A stretch of 22,573 nt of DNA from an uncultured Marmoricola sp. (GTDB lineage: Bacteria; Actinomycetota; Actinomycetes; Propionibacteriales; Nocardioidaceae): assembly GCF_943913695.1 (NCBI RefSeq), contig NZ_CALTZE010000057.1, forward strand, positions 1 to 22,573, read 5' to 3'. The notes below the pieces were generated by a model, which did not search any database, was not told where the DNA came from, and saw only the letters and a list, made by a program, of their open reading frames with translations. The translations under genes and the position numbers were made by a program. Each line of letters begins with the position of its first letter. Positions within the stretch are counted from its first letter, which is position 1. Below are positions 10,348-15,924 of the stretch, one piece after another.

Positions 10348-10922
10348 GGTCGGTCTCCCGGTGGGGTCGGGGGCAGCTGCAGACGCTGCCCGGGATGGAT
10401 CAGGTCGGGGTCGGCTCCGATGACCGCCCGGTTGCGTGCGGCGAGCCGCTCGGTGAGCGCGAGCACCTCGGCCTGCGAGGCGCTCGGCGCCAGCAGGCCG
10501 CGCGCGAGCCCCCACAGCGAGTCACCCGGCGCCACCACCACGACGCCGGCGGCGTGGCTCGCGCGCGGCGGGCTCGGCTGGGCTGTCGGTCGGGGAGTGG
10601 GCTGGGCTGAGGGTCGGGCTGTCGGTGGGGCCGTCGGCTGGGTGGTGGGCCCGTCGACGGGACGGTCGGGGACGGGCAGCCATCCGGTGCTCGCCGAGGC
10701 CGCGGTCGCCGGCAGCGCCAGCAGGCTGCCGGCCACCAGGAGCAGTGCCGGTCGCCAGGGCGCCGGGCAGCCGACCCAGGTCAACCCGCGCCAGCGACCG
10801 GAGGTGGCGGCCTCCACCGTGCCGGCGAGCACCAGGACGGCGCCCCAGGTCGCGGCGACGGCGAGCAGCCAGGAGGCACCGCGCAGCAGCAGGACCTCAA
10901 AGGTCGGATCGATCGATGACAT
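10344..10922 (-). CDS. Membrane protein with two TM helices and a C-terminal LysM domain
   Basis: A 192-residue protein with two hydrophobic helices (about 9-35 and 58-77), a Pro/Thr/Ala/Gln-rich linker (about 90-122) and a C-terminal LysM domain (about 127-184; VVVVAPGDSLWGLA to PGQRLQLPP). LysM binds peptidoglycan GlcNAc, so the protein should be membrane-anchored with its C-terminus in the cell wall, assuming an outside C-terminus. ATG 10922 is chosen since the longer GTG start (10985) adds a polar, poorly family-like N-terminus encoded by the A/T-rich repeat patch; neither has a clear SD. The stop overlaps the Rv3235-family start. Upstream on this strand TTGACA (10992-10987) could be a -35, but no -10 at proper spacing is seen. 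Confidence 0.82.
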   Translation of the reverse strand: MSSIDPTFEVLLLRGASWLLAVAATWGAVLVLAGTVEAATSGRWRGLTWVGCPAPWRPALLLVAGSLLALPATAASASTGWLPVPDRPVDGPTTQPTAPPTARPSAQPTPRPTAQPSPPRASHAAGVVVVAPGDSLWGLARGLLAPSASQAEVLALTERLAARNRAVIGADPDLIHPGQRLQLPPTPPGDRP

Positions 10923-10940
10923 GCGGTGGAGGTCCAATGC

Positions 10941-10960
10941 GTTCGTTTGCTTGTGTTTGC
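10941..10960. repeat. Two 10-bp direct repeats in an A/T-rich patch
   Basis: GTTCGTTTGC (10941-10950) and TTGTGTTTGC (10951-10960) are adjacent and in phase with one helical turn, sharing the GTTTGC core. The patch stands out from its GC-rich surroundings and lies between the divergent LysM and Sm-like genes. It looks like a protein-binding site. Confidence 0.5.
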
Positions 10961-11053
10961 CTAGTGCAGCCTCCAGAGTGAGCACATGTCAATGAGCTGT
11001 CCACGGTGGCGCCTCGTCGGTTTGGCGCGGTCGCAGGCCGGGCATCTGCAGGT

Positions 11054-11065
11054 GCACGGCCGTGC
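11054..11065. repeat. 12-bp perfect palindrome upstream of the Sm-like gene
   Basis: GCACGGCCGTGC is self-complementary and lies about 40 nt before the ATG at 11105, in the leader or promoter of that gene. Short GC palindromes are frequent by chance in this DNA, so an operator role is only possible. Confidence 0.35.
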
Positions 11066-11104
11066 TGCACGAGAGGCGCGGCCACGCACGCAACGGGGGA
11101 TCAC

Positions 11105-11665
11105 ATGACAGGTGCACGGTGGGAGACCAGGCTGCTGGAGCTCTTCGACGACCTCGAGCAGCAGGCCGCCGGACTGGAGCAGGTCGAGCGCGAGGTGCAG
11201 GTCGCCGACCTGTCGGTCTCGGAGTACGCCCAGATCAGCCTGGCCGACCGGCTCCGGGCGAGCGTGGGCCGTGAGCTGACGCTGCGTCTGTGCGGCGGCC
11301 AGCAGCTGCGGGGTCGCTCAGCACGCTGCGGCGAGGAGTGGCTGGTGCTCCAGGACCAGCGGGGCGAGGGGGGCTGGCTGGTGCCGACCGACGCCGTGGT
11401 GGGCGTCGACGGGCTCGGTCCCCGGGCGGACCTGGCGACCACGGCCTCGTTGGCCGACAGGCTGCCGCTGCGCTCGCTGTTACGGCGCGTCGCCGAGTCG
11501 GGGCAGCCGGTGCAGGTGCACCTGCGCGACGGTGCGCGACGAGAGGGTCGGCTGGCCCGCGTGGGTCGCGACTTCGTCGAGCTGGTCACGCGCGAGGGCA
11601 CCGCCGGCGCACCCCACGTGGTGCCGACCTCCGGCCTGGCCGCGGTGCGGTGGTCGGCGTGGTGA
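11105..11665 (+). CDS. Protein of unknown function with two Sm-like repeats
   Basis: A 186-residue cytoplasmic protein with no named domain that I can assign. After an N-terminal helix (about 5-35, rich in L/E/Q, coiled-coil-like) it repeats one unit twice. Each unit has LADRL (46-50; 116-120), a helix, then five predicted strands: GRELTLRLCGGQQLRGRS...EEWLVLQ...WLVPTDAVVGV (55-101) and GQPVQVHLRDGARREGRL...DFVELV...HVVPTSGLAAV (133-181). The pattern of a strand, a G turn, a second strand and a late 'vP' segment resembles Sm/LSm barrels. GGGGGA at 11095-11100 supports ATG 11105. Relatives in other actinobacteria are, I believe, labelled hypothetical or 'Fis family'; no Fis HTH is visible here. 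RNA binding is a guess. Confidence 0.8.
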   Translation: MTGARWETRLLELFDDLEQQAAGLEQVEREVQVADLSVSEYAQISLADRLRASVGRELTLRLCGGQQLRGRSARCGEEWLVLQDQRGEGGWLVPTDAVVGVDGLGPRADLATTASLADRLPLRSLLRRVAESGQPVQVHLRDGARREGRLARVGRDFVELVTREGTAGAPHVVPTSGLAAVRWSAW

Positions 11666-11704
11666 GGCGAGCCGCCGTCGAGGGCGGGGGCCCATTCTGC
11701 GGCT

Positions 11705-11779
11705 CAGTCGGCGGCCCAGTCGGCGGCCCAGCCGGCGGCTCAGTCGGCCCAGTCGGCGGCTCAGTCGGCTCAGTCGGCG
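11705..11779. repeat. CAGTCGGC(GGC) triplet-phased tandem repeat
   Basis: Units of 12 or 9 bp (CAGTCGGCGGCC and CAGTCGGCC/T types) repeat seven times between two convergent genes. All unit lengths are multiples of three. The TGA stop of the HTH gene (11770-11772, minus) lies inside the array, and further units carry TGA or TGG at the same place. Confidence 0.8.
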
Positions 11780-12009
11780 GTGGTCGCGCCCTCGACGAAG
11801 GGGTGGTCCTTCACGAACCGGTCGGACTCGGTGTAGCAGCGCTGGATGTAGGCCTCGAGCTCGCTGGTCTCCACGCGCCACTGCCCGCGACCGCCGATCT
11901 TGATCGCCCTCAGGTCGCCGCGCCGCACGAGCGCGTAGACCTGGGCCCCGGAGATGTTGAGGATCTCCGCGACGTCGGCGAGCTGCAAGAAGCGCGGGCT
12001 TGCGTCCAT
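11770..12009 (-). CDS. Small excisionase/MerR-like helix-turn-helix protein
   Basis: A 79-residue DNA-binding protein of the HTH_17/excisionase type. LQLADVAEILNISGAQVYALVRRGD (about 8-32) is the helix-turn-helix and AIKIGGRGQWRVETSELEAYI (about 34-54) the wing with its typical RGQWRV turn; a short C-terminal helix follows. Relatives are common in actinobacteria outside phages and act as small transcription factors (BldC is a distant cousin). ATG 12009 is preferred; GTG 12018 would add three residues. No SD is seen, and CACAGT 7 nt upstream could be a leaderless -10. It is divergent from the SAF gene, so the 92-nt gap between them is the natural site for self- or cross-regulation. Confidence 0.85.
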   Translation of the reverse strand: MDASPRFLQLADVAEILNISGAQVYALVRRGDLRAIKIGGRGQWRVETSELEAYIQRCYTESDRFVKDHPFVEGATTAD

Positions 12010-12022
12010 GTGCACCACTGTG

Positions 12023-12032
12023 CCACCGGTGG
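12023..12032. promoter_or_regulatory. Palindrome in the divergent HTH-SAF promoter region
   Basis: CCACCGGTGG is a perfect 10-bp palindrome about 14 nt upstream of the HTH start. It could be an operator for the adjacent HTH protein, though winged excisionase-like proteins often prefer direct repeats. Confidence 0.3.
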
Positions 12033-12078
12033 GGCCCGGTTGCGAAGCAGCACGCCCACCCGGCTGTGGACGGCCTCA

Positions 12079-12150
12079 GGAGCGGCGTCGGGAGTGGCGT
12101 CATGAGTGGCGTCATGAGTGGGGCCACGGGCGGGGTCGTGAGCGGCGTCC
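12079..12150 (+). repeat. 12-bp degenerate repeat spanning the SAF gene start
   Basis: Six 12-bp units related to GGAGTGGCGTCA run from upstream of the gene into its first codons, two of them identical (GAGTGGCGTCAT at 12092-12103 and 12104-12115). In frame they encode S-G-V-x tetrapeptides. Each full unit supplies a GAG-type SD and an ATG. Confidence 0.75.
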
Positions 12151-12800
12151 CGCAGGCTCCCGACGCGACCCGCAGCCGCCGCCCGGGCTGGCGCAACCCG
12201 CGACTGCTGCTCGGTCTGGTGCTCGTGGCCGGCTCCGTGGTGCTCGGGGCGCGCGTGGTCGCGGCCGCTGACGACACCGTGCCGGTGTGGGTGGCCGCGC
12301 GCGACCTGCCGACCGGGGCCCTGATCGAGACCGCGTCGCTGGAGCGGCGCGACGTGAGGTTCCCCGACGCGGACACGGCGGCGGCCTACCTCTCCGCCGA
12401 GCAGGCCCTGCCCGAGGGCAGCCGGGTCGACCGGCCCGTCGACGCCGGTGACCTGGTCCCGCGCGGTGCTGTCGCGGAGGCGCCCGAGGAGCCGCTGGTC
12501 GAGGTGCCGCTCAGCGTGGCCACCGACGACCTCCCGCAGACGGTGCGGCAGGGGTCGGTGATCGACGTGTGGGTCACGCCCGACCCGACGTCGGGGACGG
12601 TGCGCCCAGGCCGGGAGGGGCGGGCGCAACGTGTGCTCGCCGAGGTCGAGGTGGTCGCCGTGCCGGGCACCTCGGAGACCCTGGCACCCGCGCAGACGCG
12701 TCAGGTGATCCTCGGCGTGCCCGCCGACCGCACCGACGAGCTGGCCTCGGCCCTCGGACTGCTGGCCGACGGGCGCGTCGTGGTCGCGCGCACCGGGTGA
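12102..12800 (+). CDS. SAF domain protein, CpaB/RcpC-like, single TM anchor
   Basis: A 232-residue protein with a short cytoplasmic N-terminus, one TM helix (about 35-58, PRLLLGLVLVAGSVVLGARVVAAA) and an external SAF domain (about 62-125; VPVWVAARDLPTGALIETASLERRDV). A C-terminal beta region follows, with VEVPLSVATDDLP, VIDVWVTPDP and RQVILGVPADRTDELASAL. The layout matches CpaB/RcpC, which in Tad/Flp pilus systems sits outside the membrane near the secretin or channel. ATG 12102 has GGAG 7 nt upstream; ATG 12114 is an alternative from the repeat. The ATPase gene follows after 10 nt, so the two form an operon. Family call is good; a pilus role is doubtful because the other Tad genes are absent. 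Confidence 0.85.
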   Translation: MSGVMSGATGGVVSGVPQAPDATRSRRPGWRNPRLLLGLVLVAGSVVLGARVVAAADDTVPVWVAARDLPTGALIETASLERRDVRFPDADTAAAYLSAEQALPEGSRVDRPVDAGDLVPRGAVAEAPEEPLVEVPLSVATDDLPQTVRQGSVIDVWVTPDPTSGTVRPGREGRAQRVLAEVEVVAVPGTSETLAPAQTRQVILGVPADRTDELASALGLLADGRVVVARTG

Positions 12801-12810
12801 GGGGTCGGCG

Positions 12811-14061
12811 ATGAGCCTGCTTCCCCAGGAGACGGTCTCGGTGCTGCTCGCCGCGGCGGGCGAGCCCTGGGAGGCCGAAGCGCTGCGGCTGCTGCCCGGT
12901 GACGCGGTTGTGGTCGTCAAGCGCTGCGTCGACCTCCCCGACCTGCTCGGCACGGCGGCGGCCGGGATCGCCTCGGTCGCGGTCCTCAGCGGCCGCCTCG
13001 CGGGGCTCGACGCCGATGCGGTCGTGCGCCTGCTGCGTCACGACGTGCGGTGCGTGGCGGTCGGCGGCGAGCCGGAGGTGCTGGCCCGGCTGGGGGTGGC
13101 CCACACCCACGACGCCGGGGAGGTGCACTCACTCGGCGAGGCGGTGCGGGCCGCGGCCGCCCACGGCCCCGTGACCGACCCCGACGCCGCCGACGTGGCG
13201 ACCGGTGTCCCCGAGGCCGGGACCACACCGTTCGGGGAGCCCGGCTCGGTGGTCGCCGTCCACGGCCCTGCCGGTGCACCCGGGCGTACGACGACCGCGA
13301 TCGCGCTGGCCGCGCTGCACGCCCGGGCCGTGCCGACCGTGCTCGTCGACGCCGACCCCCACGGTGGGGCCGTGGCCCAGCACCTCGGGGTGCTCGACGA
13401 GGCCAGCGGCCTGCTGGCCGCGGCGCGGGCGGTCAACGCCGGCACGCTCGACGCCTCGGCGTTCGCGCGCTGCCGACGCCGGCTCGACACGCGCCTGGAC
13501 CTCGTGACCGGGCTGCCGCGTCCCGACCGGTGGGTCGAGGTGCGGCCCGGGGCGCTCGACGTCGTGCTCGACCACGCCGCCGCGGTGGGCGACGTGGTCG
13601 TCGACACGGGCTTCAGCCTGGAGGACGACGGCGACTTGGGCCGCAGTCTGGCCCGCAACCAGATGACGCTCGACGCGCTCGCCCGCGCCGACCACGTCGT
13701 CGCGGTCGGGAGCGCCGAGCCGACGGGCCTGGCGCGTCTGGCCCGCACCCTGGTCGACCTGCGTGACCTCGTGCCCGCGCCGGTCACCGTGGTGGTCAAC
13801 CGGATGCGCGACTCGCTCGGCTGGAGCCGCCGCGACATCGTCGGCATGGTCGAGGGCTACCTGCGACCCGAGCACGTGGTCTTCGTGCCCGACGACCGCG
13901 CCGCGGCCGACCGGGCCCTGGTCACGGCGACCGCCGTGGTCGACCAGGGCGAGGGTGCGCTGCGCCGGGCGCTGGTCGAGGTGCACGACGCGGTGTGGGG
14001 CGCCGCGCCGGTCAGCTCGCCATCAGCAAGGAGAGGCCGGTGGCGGTATAGGCGACCATGA
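12811..14061 (+). CDS. CpaE/TadZ-like MinD/ParA-family ATPase
   Basis: A 416-residue protein with a receiver-like N-terminal region lacking clear phosphorylation residues (about 1-115), a flexible linker, and a SIMIBI ATPase domain (about 145-390). The P-loop reads HGPAGAPGRTT (151-161): Arg159 replaces the usual GK[T/S] lysine, and no signature lysine starts the loop. VLVDADPHGG (178-186, D180 and D182) and VVVDTGF are the other ATPase strands. CpaE/TadZ proteins place Tad pilus machines at cell poles. GAGGGG upstream of ATG 12811 acts as SD and the SAF gene ends 10 nt before. The C-terminus runs 50 nt into the convergent membrane gene, and its last 15 residues are basic and unlike the rest. 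Confidence 0.85.
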   Translation: MSLLPQETVSVLLAAAGEPWEAEALRLLPGDAVVVVKRCVDLPDLLGTAAAGIASVAVLSGRLAGLDADAVVRLLRHDVRCVAVGGEPEVLARLGVAHTHDAGEVHSLGEAVRAAAAHGPVTDPDAADVATGVPEAGTTPFGEPGSVVAVHGPAGAPGRTTTAIALAALHARAVPTVLVDADPHGGAVAQHLGVLDEASGLLAAARAVNAGTLDASAFARCRRRLDTRLDLVTGLPRPDRWVEVRPGALDVVLDHAAAVGDVVVDTGFSLEDDGDLGRSLARNQMTLDALARADHVVAVGSAEPTGLARLARTLVDLRDLVPAPVTVVVNRMRDSLGWSRRDIVGMVEGYLRPEHVVFVPDDRAAADRALVTATAVVDQGEGALRRALVEVHDAVWGAAPVSSPSARRGRWRYRRP

Positions 14062-15325
14062 CCAGGAGCATCGCGAGCTGGCCCGTGACCTGGTGCCGGG
14101 CGGGCAGCAGCCCCACCACCCGGTCGTGCGAGGCGATCGCGCCGGTCACGTGGCCGGCCACGATCGCCAGCACCTTGATCCAGGCCAGCAACGTCGGGTG
14201 GAAGGAGAGCCAGTAGTTCTCCGCCCACGCGGCCATGCCGAAGAGGTTCTCCCCGCGCACCAGCGGGTCGCTGAGCTGGAAGAGCGTGGTCTGGCCCTGC
14301 TCGACGAAGTAGGTCAGGTAGTGCGCCACGAGGTAGCCCACCACGATCGGCACCACGGCATGCGCCAGCAGCAGCGGCAGCCGGGAGCGGTCGGGCACCC
14401 GGGTGAGGCGTGCGGCGACGGTGAAGCTGACCCCGACGACGACGCAGAAGCCGAGCAGCGCCAGCGTGTCCAGCGGCACCTCCGGGACCGGGACGGCGAG
14501 TCGGGCGCGCTGCCACCACAGGGTGTCGGAGAAGCTGTCGAAGGCGGTGGAGCCGAACATCACCGCCACGACCGCGAGCAGCCCCGGACGCGGCACCGTC
14601 GTGGCGAGGTTGGCCAGCGGGCTGCGCACCACCAGGGCGCCGTGCTCGTCGCGCCCCCACGGGGAGAGCCGAGCCACGAGGTCCGACCACGCCTCGAAGG
14701 GGTCGGCCCGGCTCAGCCACTCGTCGCCGAAGACCGCCGCCCCCACCAGCATCACGGCGACGTAGACCGCCAGCCAGACCCGCACCGAGCCGAGGTAGGC
14801 CGAGCCGGGGTTGACCAGCTCCTGCCAGGCGAAGAGGTAGAGCCCGACGGCCGCGGGCCAGCAGCCCCACGCGGTGGGGTACGCCGCCACGCCGACGGCC
14901 GGGTCGCTGCGCAGCACACGCGCGAGCAGCAGGTTGAGGGTGCGCACCGGGGAGACAGCACGCACCACCCGGCCCGCCAGCAGCGAGGCGGGCACCAGCC
15001 CGACCCAGACCAGCACGTAGAAGGTGCCGAGCACGGGGTTGGTGACGAGGTCCGGCCCCCACACCAGGGGCCAGACCAGGAAGCCGAAGAACGCAAGGCC
15101 GAGCAGCCGCAGCGTCCAGGCCCAGCCCGGTGAGTCGACCAGCCGCCCCAGCCAGGATGGGGCGGGCCGCTGGGGACGTCCCTCGACGTAGCGCGGGCGG
15201 CGCCAGGCGACGGCGAGCACGACGAAGGAGGCCACCAGCGCCGAGACCGCCCCCGCCACCACGAGCGGGAACGGCAGCGGCAGGTCCTGGGAGCCTCCGA
15301 GACCGTGCAGCGGGACGAAGACCAT
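14012..15325 (-). CDS. Ten-TM integral membrane protein (fenitrothion-hydrolase-like label)
   Basis: A 437-residue polytopic membrane protein with about ten hydrophobic helices (roughly 18-41, 72-90, 100-118, 152-170, 182-201, 245-262, 283-306, 316-342, 374-400 and 408-435). Conserved-looking polar residues sit in or next to helices: AHAVVPIVVGYLVAHYLTYF, FVEQGQ, FHPTLL and GHVTGAIASHDR, with several histidines that could bind a metal or haem. Similar actinobacterial proteins are often labelled fenitrothion hydrolase FedB from weak similarity; I treat that as doubtful, and the physiological role is unknown. It follows the cupredoxin-like lipoprotein gene by 21 nt on the same strand, so the pair probably acts together at the membrane. 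Start ATG 15325, no strong SD. Confidence 0.82.
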   Translation of the reverse strand: MVFVPLHGLGGSQDLPLPFPLVVAGAVSALVASFVVLAVAWRRPRYVEGRPQRPAPSWLGRLVDSPGWAWTLRLLGLAFFGFLVWPLVWGPDLVTNPVLGTFYVLVWVGLVPASLLAGRVVRAVSPVRTLNLLLARVLRSDPAVGVAAYPTAWGCWPAAVGLYLFAWQELVNPGSAYLGSVRVWLAVYVAVMLVGAAVFGDEWLSRADPFEAWSDLVARLSPWGRDEHGALVVRSPLANLATTVPRPGLLAVVAVMFGSTAFDSFSDTLWWQRARLAVPVPEVPLDTLALLGFCVVVGVSFTVAARLTRVPDRSRLPLLLAHAVVPIVVGYLVAHYLTYFVEQGQTTLFQLSDPLVRGENLFGMAAWAENYWLSFHPTLLAWIKVLAIVAGHVTGAIASHDRVVGLLPARHQVTGQLAMLLVMVAYTATGLSLLMAS

Positions 15326-15346
15326 GACGAGCAGCGCCGACCGGGG

Positions 15347-15835
15347 TCAGCGGACCTCGAGGCGCACCAGCACCAGCCCGAGCTCGTGCGACTCGACGTC
15401 GACCACCCCGGGCCGGTCGATCACCAGGCGGTGCTCCGAGCGGCCCGCCTCGAAGGCGATCTCCTGCTCGGGGGTGCTGTGCACGTGGAGCTCGTCGGCG
15501 ACGTCGGAGCGGATCTGCAGGGTGACCGGCTCACCGACCGCCACGCGCACCACGCTGCCCTCGGGACGCACCGCGCCGCCCTCGATCCGCAGGCTCACCA
15601 CCGTCCCCTCCGGGGCCGGGGTGGCCGACTCGCCGGCAGACTCGCTGGCCGACTCGCTGGCTGACGCGCTCGACGACGCACTGGCCGAGGCGCTGGGGGA
15701 GGAGGCGGCCGAGCCGGGCTCGGCATCGCTGCCGCAGCCCGCGAGGAGCCCGACACCGAGCACGACGCCGAGCGCGACGGCCAGCGTGCCGCGGGGTGCG
15801 GAGGCGAGGCGGGCGGGGCGACGGCTCGACGACAC
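15347..15835 (-). CDS. Lipoprotein with a Ser/Ala linker and cupredoxin-like domain
   Basis: A 162-residue secreted lipoprotein. The signal peptide ends in L-L-A-G-C with C34 as lipidated cysteine. A low-complexity Ser/Ala/Glu linker (about 38-76) leads to a beta-sandwich-like domain (about 77-162). That domain includes DELHVHSTPEQEIAFEAGRS and RPGVVDVESHELGLVLVRLEV, which looks like a cupredoxin fold. H118, H120 and H150 are potential metal ligands, but no Cys or Met ligand at the usual type-1 copper position is evident. GTG 15835 is supported by GGAGG four bases upstream; extending to 15904 would precede the signal peptide with an unlikely charged stretch. It is transcribed with the ten-TM gene and may present copper or another ligand to it. 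Confidence 0.8.
   Translation of the reverse strand: MSSSRRPARLASAPRGTLAVALGVVLGVGLLAGCGSDAEPGSAASSPSASASASSSASASESASESAGESATPAPEGTVVSLRIEGGAVRPEGSVVRVAVGEPVTLQIRSDVADELHVHSTPEQEIAFEAGRSEHRLVIDRPGVVDVESHELGLVLVRLEVR
15621..15692. repeat. 12-bp degenerate repeat encoding the lipoprotein linker
   Basis: About six units similar to CTGGCCGACTCG lie in tandem, encoding A-S-E-S / A-S-A-S units on the minus strand. It is in frame, so length variation would change only the tether between lipid anchor and folded domain. Confidence 0.6.
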
Positions 15836-15881
15836 GGTTCCTCCGGTGCAGGCTCGGGGACGAGGATGCGGGGTGCTCTGC

Positions 15882-15887
15882 CACAAT
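15882..15887 (+). promoter_or_regulatory. Possible -10 element of the WS/DGAT gene
   Basis: CACAAT lies 37 nt before the ATG at 15925 in the divergent gap, with no recognisable -35. It is one of the few A/T-rich hexamers in the gap. Confidence 0.3.
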
Positions 15888-15913
15888 CCCATGCGGCCCC
15901 ACAACAGCGGAGC

Positions 15914-15918
15914 GGAGG
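15914..15918 (+). promoter_or_regulatory. Ribosome binding site of the WS/DGAT gene
   Basis: GGAGG with a 6-nt spacer to ATG 15925 fixes the start; the open frame upstream to 15796 overlaps the divergent lipoprotein gene and is not family-like. Confidence 0.75.
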
Positions 15919-15924
15919 TGCGTC

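Noticed and set aside
10987..10992. TTGACA on the minus strand as a complete LysM promoter
   Set aside because: No TAnnnT-type -10 lies 16-19 nt downstream; the nearest (TAGGCA) is 23 nt away. Only noted in the gene entry.
11705..11779. The tandem repeat as a CRISPR array
   Set aside because: Units are contiguous with no spacers and there are no cas genes.
12102..14061. Calling the SAF and CpaE-like genes a functional Tad pilus locus
   Set aside because: Motor ATPase, platform, prepilin peptidase and pilin genes are absent in the window, so the pilus name is not justified.
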